From NCBI GenBank assembly GCA_027297485.1, contig JAPUHZ010000140.1, positions 1-6,431 of the forward strand: a stretch of DNA of 6,431 nt, given 5' to 3'. The notes beneath the pieces were generated by a model. That model was not told where the DNA came from. It saw only the letters and a program-made list of their open reading frames with translations, and ran no database searches. Shown here piece by piece: positions 1 through 6,353 of the stretch (the stretch's first letter is position 1; each line of letters begins with the position of its first letter). Position numbers and translations under genes: made by a program. This DNA comes from Deltaproteobacteria bacterium. Its GTDB lineage: Bacteria > Desulfobacterota_B > Binatia > UBA9968.

Positions 1-722
1 GGGACGCAGATTTTGATGGGGCGGTTTGGTGTCCCACAGACGGGGTGGTTGATATTCATGCCTTTCTCTCAGGCTATTTTAGAGCGGCTGCTGCGCTGGG
101 AACGCAGGTGCGCTATGGCTGCTCCGTGTATGGCATTGACGTTAAGGATGGTCGCGTGACCGGAGTTGTGACAGCCAGTGAAGTTATCAGAACTGAAACG
201 GTCATTAATGCCGCCGGCGCTTGGGCAGGGGCGATTGGAAAGCTGGCGGGCGCTTTGGAGGTGCCGCTTCGCCCTTGCCGCCGTCACCTTTTTGTTAGTG
301 CCCTCGTTTCCTGGGTCGATCCGAGATGGCCGTTTGTCTGGGACATCACCCACGATGTTTATTTTCGCCCTGAGTCCGGTGGGCTGCTCTTATGCCCGTG
401 CGATCAAGATGAGATGGCCCCTGGCATCCCTGCCACTGATGATTCCGTCACGGAGCTATTGGCGGAGAAAATCGATCGCCACCTTCCGGGCATTTCCAAC
501 ATAGCCATCAGGAAAAGCTGGGCAGGGTTAAGGACCCTATCTGCCGATGGTCGATTTGTGATCGGATGGGACCCGAAAGTCCGGGGTTTCTTCTGGGTTG
601 CTGGCCTTGGCGGGCATGGGGTTACGACCAGTTCGTCGGTTGGCGACCTGGCCGCAAGCCTCATCCTCAAGGGCGATGGAGCAAAATCCCAGGAGTTTTC
701 GGTTGAGAGATTCATAAAATAA
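1..722 (+). CDS. FAD-dependent oxidoreductase, DAO/DadA family (D-amino acid dehydrogenase-like), 5' end missing
   Basis: This is the C-terminal part (about 239 codons) of a flavoprotein of the DAO superfamily (COG0665 type), which oxidises amines or D-amino acids with FAD and usually passes electrons to the respiratory chain. The frame is open from base 3 (first codons read DADFDGAVWCPTDGVVDIHA), so the GTG at 45 is internal and the true start lies outside the window. Family marks seen: the substrate-domain turn PTDGVVDIHAFLSGY; VINAAGAWAGAIGKLAG, the conserved FAD-contacting NAAGAW segment; VYFRPESGG with Tyr at 360-362; AGLRTLSADGRFVIG with Arg at 531-533; and the terminal glycine-rich VAGLGGHGVTTSSSVGD. 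From memory the order of these blocks and the Tyr/Arg pair resemble D-arginine dehydrogenase DauA, where equivalent residues bind the substrate; glycine oxidase or sarcosine-oxidase-like enzymes are alternatives. The N-terminal GxGxxG dinucleotide-binding motif is not in view. No frameshift or stop is seen, so it is truncated only by the window. Substrate is not determinable here. Confidence 0.88.
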   Translation, partial: DADFDGAVWCPTDGVVDIHAFLSGYFRAAAALGTQVRYGCSVYGIDVKDGRVTGVVTASEVIRTETVINAAGAWAGAIGKLAGALEVPLRPCRRHLFVSALVSWVDPRWPFVWDITHDVYFRPESGGLLLCPCDQDEMAPGIPATDDSVTELLAEKIDRHLPGISNIAIRKSWAGLRTLSADGRFVIGWDPKVRGFFWVAGLGGHGVTTSSSVGDLAASLILKGDGAKSQEFSVERFIK

Positions 723-732
723 TTGTTATAAT
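703..732 (+). promoter_or_regulatory. sigma-70 promoter with extended -10, for the pilin gene
   Basis: TTGAGA (703-708, five of six matches to the -35 consensus) is followed after 18 bases by a perfect TATAAT (727-732). A TG one base ahead of the -10 (724-725) makes it an extended -10 element. The -35 lies inside the last codons of the oxidoreductase gene and the -10 just past its stop, so start of transcription would fall near 739, upstream of every candidate pilin start. Both boxes agree and the position is right; transcription itself is inferred. Confidence 0.62.
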
Positions 733-759
733 AAAAATTTACAATAAGTCCTTACATTT

Positions 760-1200
760 ATGACTTTGAGAACTATGATTGGTTTTTGCTTATACTATTT
801 TACCAAACACATTGCCCGCAATGACCCATTGGGCTCTCCGCGACAGGTGATGGGGATGGGCGGATTCACGCTTATTGAATTGCTTGTCGTCGTTGCTATC
901 GTCGGAGTTCTAGCTACGATTGCTCTTTCTTCATATGTTTCCTACCAGCAAAGAGCCGTTGACCAGCAGATGATAAACGATCTCAAAAATGTCACCTTCG
1001 CTATGGAGAGCTATTTTGCAGAGCATCACACTTATACTTCTTTTGTTCCTGACCTCGTAGCTGAAGGGTTGAGGCAGACTTCGAGTGTGACTCCGACGAT
1101 CACGCTGATATCGGCGGGGACCTATACAATGACCGCCAGTAAACCCAACGGGACCAAGCCGAGTTTTTCCTATGACAGCACTACCGGCATCATTCAGTGA
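760..1200 (+). CDS. type IV pilin, PilA-like major-pilin family
   Basis: The protein has a class III (prepilin) signal: a GG|FTLIELLVVVAIVGVLA segment at 859-915, where PilD-type peptidase would cut after the second Gly and methylate Phe1. Glu5 is present, needed for subunit docking, and the hydrophobic N-terminal helix follows. The mature chain is 111 residues. Numbered from Phe1 it shares with Geobacter PilA, from memory, Y/F24, Y27, D39-L40, N42, A46, E48-S49, F51-A52 and T56-Y57, but lacks Pro22 and Tyr32. It continues with about 55 residues that the short Geobacter pilin lacks, ending in a beta-rich stretch (GTYTMTASKPNG, PSFSYDSTTG). The mature part has no cysteine, so there is no disulfide-closed D-region. 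The start is uncertain: ATG 760 gives a 35-residue leader, ATG 775 a 30-residue one, while TTG 829, GTG 847 and ATG 856 give short leaders; AGGTGA at 845-850 precedes ATG 856. No assembly genes (pilB, pilC, pilD) are in view. A minor pseudopilin is the alternative. Confidence 0.9.
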   Translation: MTLRTMIGFCLYYFTKHIARNDPLGSPRQVMGMGGFTLIELLVVVAIVGVLATIALSSYVSYQQRAVDQQMINDLKNVTFAMESYFAEHHTYTSFVPDLVAEGLRQTSSVTPTITLISAGTYTMTASKPNGTKPSFSYDSTTGIIQ

Positions 1201-1298
1201 AATATTCCAATTTCAATGAGCCGCCTTGACATCAACGTTTTGTGCGGGCACTTGTTACCTCAAAACATTTATCGATGGGTCGAGGGTCATGACTTAGC

Positions 1299-1326
1299 TT
1301 GACTTGATATCTAAATGGGATAGTAT
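1299..1326 (+). promoter_or_regulatory. probable sigma-70 promoter of the rpsU-yqeY-cvpA-dnaG-rpoD group
   Basis: TTGACT (1299-1304, five of six) is separated by 16 bases from TAGTAT (1321-1326, four of six with the key first A and last T present). The implied transcription start, near 1333, leaves a leader of about 64 bases before rpsU. It is the best promoter-like pair in the 196-base spacer. The -10 is imperfect and the spacer one base short of ideal, so this remains a prediction. Other promoters inside dnaG driving rpoD, as known in E. coli, cannot be excluded. Confidence 0.45.
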
Positions 1327-1377
1327 TAAGAATTTGGAAATATGGGGTAAAGGAGTGTTATTAATAGTTAGTGGATC

Positions 1378-1388
1378 GAGGGGGTGAT
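1378..1388 (+). promoter_or_regulatory. Shine-Dalgarno site of rpsU
   Basis: GAGGGGGTGAT resembles the extended anti-SD complement GGAGGTGAT, with one substitution in the core. The GGTGAT part ends 8 bases before ATG 1397. A second purine run, AAGGA at 1391-1395, lies only one base from the ATG, too close to act in the usual way. The site supports ATG 1397 as the rpsU start. Confidence 0.55.
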
Positions 1389-1396
1389 GCAAGGAA

Positions 1397-1594
1397 ATGA
1401 CTGGAGTCAGGGTTAGAGAAAATGAGTCTATTGAGAGCGCCATCCGACGGTTCAAAAAGCTATGTGAAAAAGCAGGGATATTGGCAGAGTTACGCAAACG
1501 GGAACATTACGAGAAACCAAGTGTCAAGAGGAAAAAGAAGGCCATAGCGGCAAAAAAGAGGGCTTTGAGGCGAGCCCGGAGCCATTACTTTTAG
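1397..1594 (+). CDS. rpsU: 30S ribosomal protein S21
   Basis: This 65-residue basic protein is bacterial ribosomal protein S21 (bS21), which sits on the 30S platform beside the 3' end of 16S rRNA and helps mRNA binding at initiation. Seen in the sequence: the N-terminal [18 protein letters not shown] motif (residues 4-21), the central [20 protein letters not shown] (23-42) that is the family signature, and a Lys/Arg-rich tail (43-62). Length fits the usual 55 to 71 residues. ATG 1397 matches the family N-terminus (MPxxRVRENE type) and no other start is suitably placed. It is the first gene of the block leading to dnaG and rpoD, 42 bases ahead of the yqeY-like gene, with which it is probably co-transcribed. 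Confidence 0.96.
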   Translation: MTGVRVRENESIESAIRRFKKLCEKAGILAELRKREHYEKPSVKRKKKAIAAKKRALRRARSHYF

Positions 1595-1636
1595 GTTACA
1601 TTGCCCTTTACTTTTATAGAACTGGTCACATAGGGA

Positions 1637-2083
1637 ATGGGACTGAAGGTCGAGATTCAGGATGGGATGAAGGCAGCATTGAAGAGTGGGGATCGACTAA
1701 CCCTTTCCACCCTGCGGCTCCTTTTATCGGCTCTCCATAACGAGGAAATCAAGGGGCGCAGAGAGCTGACCCTGGAAGAAATCTTGAAAACCATATCCTC
1801 CCTTTGTAAGCAGAGGCGGGAGGCGATCGAGTACTTTCAGAAGGCGGAAAGGACCGATTTGGTGGAGAAAGAAGAGGCGGAATTAGAGGTCCTGCGCCGG
1901 TTTCTTCCTCAGCCGTTGAGCGAGGAGGAGGTTCGCGCCCTGGTCCGAAGCTCCGTTGAGGAAGTGGGTGCTAAAGGGCTTCGAGATTTGGGAAAGGTGA
2001 TGAAACAGGTCATGCCCAAGGTAACCGGCCGAACCGAAGGTAAGCGGGTGACCGAGCTAGCCAAAGAGATCCTGGGCGGCTGA
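1637..2083 (+). CDS. YqeY/GatB-like domain protein
   Basis: This 148-residue protein belongs to the YqeY family (Pfam YqeY, related to the tail domain of the GatB subunit of Asp/Glu-tRNA amidotransferase). Its exact role is unknown; because the GatB tail contacts tRNA, a tRNA-linked role is often suggested but not shown. Diagnostic segments seen: STLRLLLSALHNEEIKGRREL (residues 24-44), KQRREAIEYFQKAERTDLVEKEEAELEVL (58-86), FLPQPLSEEEVRALV (89-103) and GKVMKQVMPKVTGRTEGKRV (119-138). All lie in the usual order and the length is typical for a stand-alone YqeY. An in-frame stop at 1631-1633 makes ATG 1637 the earliest start; only a weak AGGG (1632-1635) lies ahead of it, too close to be a normal ribosome site, so coupling to rpsU translation is possible. 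Location between rpsU and dnaG is a known arrangement in several phyla. Confidence 0.92.
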   Translation: MGLKVEIQDGMKAALKSGDRLTLSTLRLLLSALHNEEIKGRRELTLEEILKTISSLCKQRREAIEYFQKAERTDLVEKEEAELEVLRRFLPQPLSEEEVRALVRSSVEEVGAKGLRDLGKVMKQVMPKVTGRTEGKRVTELAKEILGG

Positions 2084-2150
2084 GTAAGGGGTGAGGCTTT
2101 TCACCAAGGAGTGACGTTCGATCCCACCCGAAGATGGATGTAACCCGTTG
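2084..2150 (+). other. spacer between yqeY-like and cvpA-like genes, with an orphan SD motif and a ten-codon frame
   Basis: The 67-base gap contains AAGGAGTGA (2106-2114), a near-perfect ribosome-binding motif that lies 36 bases ahead of the cvpA start, too far to serve it. A GTG embedded in the motif (2111) opens a frame of ten codons ending at TAA 2141-2143, seven bases before the cvpA GTG. A short imperfect hairpin GGTGA/TCACC (2090-2094 with 2101-2105) precedes it; it has no T run and is not a terminator. Confidence 0.35.
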
Positions 2151-2684
2151 GTGAACATCATTGATTCGATCCTGGCTGTCCTTCTCTGTTTTTTTGCCCT
2201 AAGGGGTTATTTTAAGGGGCTCTTTCGCGAGGTTTTCTCTTTGCTGGGCCTTTTAATCGGTTTCATGGTGGCAGTTCGTTACGATGAACTAGTGGCGGCC
2301 CTCTGGGCAGAGTATTGGGAGTTCTCGCCTATCGTTCTCAGAGCCATAACTTTTGTTGTTCTTATCTTTGTTGTCTATTTTGGCTTTAGCCTCACAGGCT
2401 GGCTCCTCCATCGTTCCGCAAAACTCCTCTTTCTTCAAGCAGTCGATCGCGTGGGAGGTATAGTACTGGGAATGGGAAAGGGAGCAGCCATAATAGCCCT
2501 TATAATTTTCTACCTGGGTTCTTCATCTTGGATACCGCAGAAAACGAGGCAAAACATCGATGAGTCTTACCTCGTCCCTCCTCTCTCTCAGTTTGCCCGA
2601 GGACTCATCCGCTTTGGAAAGGCCAATCTCCTCCCGCGAGAAGAATCCCAGGCGCACAACAGAGAGGACTTTGCATTTTTTTAG
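2151..2684 (+). CDS. CvpA family inner-membrane protein
   Basis: This is a 177-residue polytopic membrane protein of the CvpA family (named for colicin V production in E. coli; linked in later work to envelope stress and bile resistance, biochemical role unknown). Four hydrophobic helices are visible at about residues 3-18, 28-44, 62-86 and 102-123. Family signatures are RGYFKGLFREVFSLLGLLIGF (18-38), the loop between helices 1 and 2, and DRVGGIVLGMGKGAAI (99-114) leading into helix 4. The last 50 or so residues are polar and cytoplasmic or periplasmic, with DESYLVPPLSQFARGLI resembling the usual tail. The start is GTG 2151 (TTG 2148 is adjacent in frame); neither has a good ribosome site, so translation may depend on coupling from upstream. 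The stop TAG (2682-2684) abuts the dnaG region, so the two genes are almost certainly co-transcribed. Confidence 0.88.
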   Translation: MNIIDSILAVLLCFFALRGYFKGLFREVFSLLGLLIGFMVAVRYDELVAALWAEYWEFSPIVLRAITFVVLIFVVYFGFSLTGWLLHRSAKLLFLQAVDRVGGIVLGMGKGAAIIALIIFYLGSSSWIPQKTRQNIDESYLVPPLSQFARGLIRFGKANLLPREESQAHNREDFAFF

Positions 2685-2688
2685 GTGG
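2683..2688 (+). promoter_or_regulatory. Shine-Dalgarno site of dnaG, overlapping the cvpA stop codon
   Basis: AGGTGG begins inside the TAG stop of the cvpA-like gene and ends five bases before ATG 2694, ideal spacing. It supports ATG 2694 over GTG 2685, since the GTG lies inside the motif itself. The overlap implies ribosomes ending cvpA may restart on dnaG. Confidence 0.5.
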
Positions 2689-2693
2689 CCAGG

Positions 2694-4496
2694 ATGATTG
2701 CAGAGGGAAAAATTTTAGAAATTCGCGAGCGCTCCTCCATTGTGGAGGTGATATCCGATCATCTGACCCTAAAAAAGATGGGGCGCAACTACGTTGGGCT
2801 CTGCCCGTTTCATGCGGAGAAGACCCCCTCCTTCACGGCGAACGAGGAAAAGGGTATCTTTCATTGCTTCGGTTGTGGTGTGGGCGGGAATGTGTTTCAT
2901 TTTTTGATGCAATATGATCATCTGACTTTTCCGGAGGCGGTGGAGTGGGTGGGAAAGCGCTACGGGATCGCAGTGGAGCGCTTGGACCGACCCGGGACAA
3001 GGAGAGACGCAGAAGAGAAAGAATCCCTATATCACCTCAATGAAAAGACAGCCGCCTATTTTCATGGGGCGCTCTTTGGCCGTCCGGAGGGGAAGAGGGC
3101 CATTGACTATCTCACGGCTAGGGGGGTCGAGGAGCGGGTAGCGCGGCACTTCCATCTCGGTTATGCTCCACATGGGGGGCATGGTTTAGTCGATTTTCTA
3201 AAAAGAGAGGAACTCTCTTTAAAGAACGCAGTGCGCTTGGGACTTATCAGCGAGAGGGGACCGCAACATTACGGGGAGAGGTTTTTTGATCGTCTCATTT
3301 TTCCCATTGTGAGTCCTGGAGGGAAAGTTGTGGGATTCGGCGGCCGGGTGATTGGGCAGGGTCTCCCTAAGTATTTCAATTCGGCCGAGAGCCCTCTCTT
3401 TCGCAAGGGAGCCAACCTGTATGGCCTCTTTCAGGCCAAGGAAACGATTCGGGAGGTAGATCGGGTGGTTGTAGTGGAGGGATATCTGGACGTGCTCGCC
3501 TTGTCTCAGTTTGGTATTTCCTATGCGGTTGCCACCTTGGGTACTGCCCTCACTCCAGATCAGGTACGTATCTTAGGACGCTATACGAAAAACGTTATTG
3601 CGCTGTTTGATGGGGATGAGGCCGGGAGGAAAGCTGCGGCCCGGAGCTTTGAGATCTTTGTCGAGGGAGGATTACTTGGGCGTGCTGCCTTCCTGCCCAA
3701 CGGGGAAGACCCGGACACCTTTGTCCGGTCTAGGGGAAGACAAGCATTGGAAACGATCATCGACCAAGCGGTGCCTATGGCGGATTATACCTTTACTTGG
3801 CTAGAAAAGAAGTATGGAAAGAGCATCGAGGGGAAGAGTCAGATTGCCCAAGAGATCAGTAGGCTCCTGGCCAAGGTCCACAATCCTTTCGAAGTCGATT
3901 TGTTGGCCAGCCGTGCTGTTGACCTGTTGGGGATTAGAGAAGATCTCTTGCGTCTATCTTCTCGTCGGTCAGGAGGGCAGGGCCGATCGAGTTCACCAGC
4001 GGTGCCTCCAAAGCCTCCTCAAGGTAAGATGGGGGAGGACTTTTCGGAACAATCCTTGGTGAGCCTTATGCTCCGCTTCCCTTCCCTGATTCGACATGTG
4101 GAGCGGGAGAAGGAGGTAGAAAAGCTTGTCAGTCCAAAGTGGAGGGGAATTCTCCACGGGCTTCTGTCGGCATGGAAGGAGCGGGGTGAGGTGGATGTGG
4201 CGTGCCTGGCGCAGGGGTTTCCTCCGGACCAGGCTTCTCAGATTGCCGCCCTTATGCTGGAAGGCGAAAACATGCCGGAGGAGGAGTGCGAGAGAATGAT
4301 GGCGGATTGCCTTTCGCATCTTTGGAGGAGATACTTAAGAGGCTTGGAAAAGGATCTGCGCCAAGCGATCCGCATTGCAGAAGAGAAAAAGGATGAGAAG
4401 GCCAAAAGAGAAAGGATGCTGGAATGGCAGGAAGTCGTACAAAGAGAACGACGGCTAGAACACCGAAGAATCGCCTCCAAGACAGAGATCCGATAG
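2694..4496 (+). CDS. dnaG: DNA primase
   Basis: DnaG makes the RNA primers for lagging-strand and restart synthesis, working with the replicative helicase DnaB. From ATG 2694 it has 600 residues; GTG 2685 would give 603 and is the alternative. Numbering from the GTG: a CHC2 zinc-binding domain with C40, H43, C61, C64 (CPFH and CFGC); the catalytic core with [20 protein letters not shown] near 231-250; a TOPRIM fold with the metal-binding acid E265 in VEGYLD and D309, D311, E312 in DGDEAG, the same positions I recall for E. coli; a flexible Ser/Gly/Pro-rich linker at about 427-450; and a helical C-terminal helicase-binding domain to the end, very rich in Lys, Glu and Arg. All catalytic residues are present and the length is normal. 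The N-terminus [20 protein letters not shown] matches the form MIPEEKI seen in related primases, which favours ATG 2694. It sits just after cvpA and 29 bases before the preferred rpoD start, as in the classical rpsU-dnaG-rpoD operon. Confidence 0.97.
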   Translation: MIAEGKILEIRERSSIVEVISDHLTLKKMGRNYVGLCPFHAEKTPSFTANEEKGIFHCFGCGVGGNVFHFLMQYDHLTFPEAVEWVGKRYGIAVERLDRPGTRRDAEEKESLYHLNEKTAAYFHGALFGRPEGKRAIDYLTARGVEERVARHFHLGYAPHGGHGLVDFLKREELSLKNAVRLGLISERGPQHYGERFFDRLIFPIVSPGGKVVGFGGRVIGQGLPKYFNSAESPLFRKGANLYGLFQAKETIREVDRVVVVEGYLDVLALSQFGISYAVATLGTALTPDQVRILGRYTKNVIALFDGDEAGRKAAARSFEIFVEGGLLGRAAFLPNGEDPDTFVRSRGRQALETIIDQAVPMADYTFTWLEKKYGKSIEGKSQIAQEISRLLAKVHNPFEVDLLASRAVDLLGIREDLLRLSSRRSGGQGRSSSPAVPPKPPQGKMGEDFSEQSLVSLMLRFPSLIRHVEREKEVEKLVSPKWRGILHGLLSAWKERGEVDVACLAQGFPPDQASQIAALMLEGENMPEEECERMMADCLSHLWRRYLRGLEKDLRQAIRIAEEKKDEKAKRERMLEWQEVVQRERRLEHRRIASKTEIR

Positions 4497-4503
4497 GGGT
4501 CGC

Positions 4504-4513
4504 AAAAGGAGGT
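4504..4513 (+). promoter_or_regulatory. strong Shine-Dalgarno site in the dnaG-rpoD gap
   Basis: AAAAGGAGGT is a full match to the anti-SD core, starting 8 bases after the dnaG stop. The only start codon in frame with rpoD downstream of it is GTG 4526, 12 bases away, somewhat longer than ideal. It supports GTG 4526 over ATG 4424, which lies inside dnaG. ATG 4424 has its own weaker AAAGG at 4411-4415, eight bases ahead. Confidence 0.6.
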
Positions 4514-4525
4514 CCCAATCCCCCT

Positions 4526-6295
4526 GTGCCGATAGGCCGGAGGAAAAATATTAAAGAGGTCAAGAAACTCATCGACCTTGGCAAGGAGAAGGGCTACCTG
4601 ACCTACGACGAAGTCAACGATATGCTCCCGGCCGATATCATGTCACCAGATCAGATCGATGATGTCATGTCCATCTTTGGCGAAATGGAGATCGAAGTGA
4701 TCGATTCCACCCAGAGGGTAACTCTGGCTGGCCAGGCCGATGAGCTCCCGGAGGAGGAAGAAGAGGAGAAAGAGCTCGATGTGGAGGCAGAAGGGGATAT
4801 CGCCGGCAAGACCGGGGATCCGGTACGGTTGTACCTCAGAGAGATGGGGACCGTCTCCCTTCTCAGTCGAGAGGGTGAGGTTGAGATCGCCAAGAAGATC
4901 GAGGAGGGAGAAAAACAGGTCATGGACGAGGTTCTCTCCAGTCCTTTAGCCCTGCGCCATGTCCTGGAGATGGGGGAGAGGCTCTCGCGTCACGAGGTCC
5001 GGGTGCGGGAGCTTATCGAAAACGGGGACGATGACCTGGACTACCTGGAAAATGAGGAGGTACATGAGAAGCGGCTCTTGGGCCAGATAGCCAAGTTAAA
5101 CCGTTTTGCCGATAGAAAGGAAAAAATTGGGAAGGAACTAGAAAGAAAGCATCACTCAGCCCGAAAGCTGAAAGTTCTCGAAGAGAAGCTCCTCAAGCAA
5201 CAGGAGAAAATTTTCAGTAGCCTGAAGGCTTTGCAACTGAGTCGCGTGCAAACAGAGATCATTGTCGATGAGTTGAAAAAAAACATGGATCAGATACAGG
5301 GGTTGAACAGGTGGGTGTGGGAGTTTGAGCATAAAACCGGGAAGTCCTCTCAGGACATTCTCAAGATTATTCCGAGCAGCAATGGACACAAGAAGCATTG
5401 GCAGCAAGCTATTGGGACACTCCGTATGGGGCATGATGTCATTCAGAAAATGGCTGAAGGCATCCGGAGAGCAAGGCGAGATATCAGGCGGATCGAGAGA
5501 GATCTGGAAATTCCGGCAGAGGAGATCAGGCGTCGGGTGCATTCCATTATTGAGGGAGAAACCAAGGCGAACCTGGCCAAAAAGGAATTGATTGAAGCCA
5601 ATCTCCGTTTGGTCGTCAGCATCGCAAAAAAATACACGAACCGGGGACTCCAGTTTCTGGATCTCATTCAGGAAGGGAACATCGGTCTCATGAAGGCAGT
5701 GGACAAGTTTGAATATCAGCGCGGCTATAAGTTTTCCACTTATGCTACATGGTGGATTCGCCAAGCTATTACCCGAGCTATCGCCGACCAAGCCCGGACC
5801 ATTCGGATCCCCGTTCATATGATTGAGACCATCAATAAACTGATCCGCACCTCCCGTTATCTGGTGCAGGAGATCGGGCGGGAGCCGACTCCGGAGGAGA
5901 TCGCTTCCAAGATGGAGATCCCTTTAGATAAAGTGCGCAAGGTCTTGAAGATCGCCAAGGAGCCGATCTCCCTCGAGACCCCTGTAGGGGAGGAAGAGGA
6001 CAGCCACCTAGGCGATTTCATCGAGGATAAGCGGATCATTACTCCATCGGATGCCGTGGTCAATATCAACCTTCAGGAGCAAACCAAGAAGGTGTTGGCG
6101 ACTTTGACGCCGCGCGAGGAGCAGGTCCTACGGATGCGTTTTGGGATTGGGGAAAAATCGGATCACACCCTCGAGGAGGTAGGACAGAAGTTTACTGTTA
6201 CCCGCGAGCGTATCCGTCAGATCGAGGCCAAGGCGCTGCGGAAGCTCAGGCATCCCAGCCGCAGCAAGAGGCTCAGGAGTTTCACGGAAAATTAG
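4526..6295 (+). CDS. rpoD: RNA polymerase primary sigma factor (sigma-70, RpoD)
   Basis: This is the housekeeping sigma factor, which binds core RNA polymerase and recognises -10 and -35 promoter boxes. From GTG 4526 it has 589 residues; the longer frame from ATG 4424 (623 residues) overlaps dnaG by 73 bases and adds a basic Pro/Gly-rich stretch. In the 589 numbering: region 1.1 at about 9-65 ([33 protein letters not shown]); an acidic linker near 70-92; region 1.2 from D98 ([21 protein letters not shown]); a long, largely helical non-conserved region of about 200 residues with heptad-like charged stretches; region 2 from about 358 ([20 protein letters not shown]) with the -10-reading block [19 protein letters not shown] from 406; region 3 ([13 protein letters not shown]); and region 4.2 helix-turn-helix from about 547 ([20 protein letters not shown]). 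The size with a long insert between 1.2 and 2.1 marks a primary, group 1 sigma rather than an alternative one. It is the last protein gene of the group, 58 bases before a tRNA. Confidence 0.97.
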   Translation: MPIGRRKNIKEVKKLIDLGKEKGYLTYDEVNDMLPADIMSPDQIDDVMSIFGEMEIEVIDSTQRVTLAGQADELPEEEEEEKELDVEAEGDIAGKTGDPVRLYLREMGTVSLLSREGEVEIAKKIEEGEKQVMDEVLSSPLALRHVLEMGERLSRHEVRVRELIENGDDDLDYLENEEVHEKRLLGQIAKLNRFADRKEKIGKELERKHHSARKLKVLEEKLLKQQEKIFSSLKALQLSRVQTEIIVDELKKNMDQIQGLNRWVWEFEHKTGKSSQDILKIIPSSNGHKKHWQQAIGTLRMGHDVIQKMAEGIRRARRDIRRIERDLEIPAEEIRRRVHSIIEGETKANLAKKELIEANLRLVVSIAKKYTNRGLQFLDLIQEGNIGLMKAVDKFEYQRGYKFSTYATWWIRQAITRAIADQARTIRIPVHMIETINKLIRTSRYLVQEIGREPTPEEIASKMEIPLDKVRKVLKIAKEPISLETPVGEEEDSHLGDFIEDKRIITPSDAVVNINLQEQTKKVLATLTPREEQVLRMRFGIGEKSDHTLEEVGQKFTVTRERIRQIEAKALRKLRHPSRSKRLRSFTEN

Positions 6296-6298
6296 GTT

Positions 6299-6326
6299 TT
6301 GACTTCTGAGTTTGGAGTGTCATCAT
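6299..6326 (+). promoter_or_regulatory. possible promoter of the tRNA gene
   Basis: TTGACT (6299-6304) is followed after 16 bases by CATCAT (6321-6326), with TG one base ahead (6318-6319) as in an extended -10. The next bases, CCTCGC (6327-6332), form a GC-rich discriminator like that of stable-RNA promoters under stringent control. Start of transcription would lie near 6333, about 20 bases ahead of the tRNA. The -10 matches only four of six, so read-through from rpoD is an equal alternative; no terminator is visible in this gap. Confidence 0.28.
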
Positions 6327-6353
6327 CCTCGCAACTTGAAACTGTTCCCTTTG

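Noticed and set aside
45..722. Reading the oxidoreductase as a complete gene starting at GTG 45
   Set aside because: The same frame is open to the window edge and the residues before 45 match the family, so the gene is cut by the window and not short.
1198..1215. Possible terminator after the pilin gene: TGAAAT/ATTTCA hairpin
   Set aside because: Six weak A-T-rich pairs overlapping the stop codon and no following T run; too weak for an intrinsic terminator.
1226..1258. Perfect -35 box TTGACA in the pilin-rpsU spacer
   Set aside because: No -10-like hexamer lies 15 to 19 bases downstream; the nearest (TGTTAC type) is too far, so it is not called as a promoter.
1286..1293. Palindrome GTCATGAC ahead of the rpsU promoter, possible operator
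   Set aside because: An eight-base palindrome is expected by chance and no second copy or flanking symmetry is visible.
2090..2105. Hairpin GGTGA/TCACC after the yqeY-like gene
   Set aside because: Only five pairs and no T tract; not a terminator, and the downstream genes need read-through.
4252..4584. Minus-strand frame across the dnaG-rpoD junction
   Set aside because: No family resemblance and it overlaps two certain genes; treated as a shadow frame.
5156..5818. Long open frame on the minus strand (about 220 codons) opposite rpoD
   Set aside because: It lies wholly opposite the strongly conserved sigma factor, has no recognisable domain and is explained by rpoD codon use.
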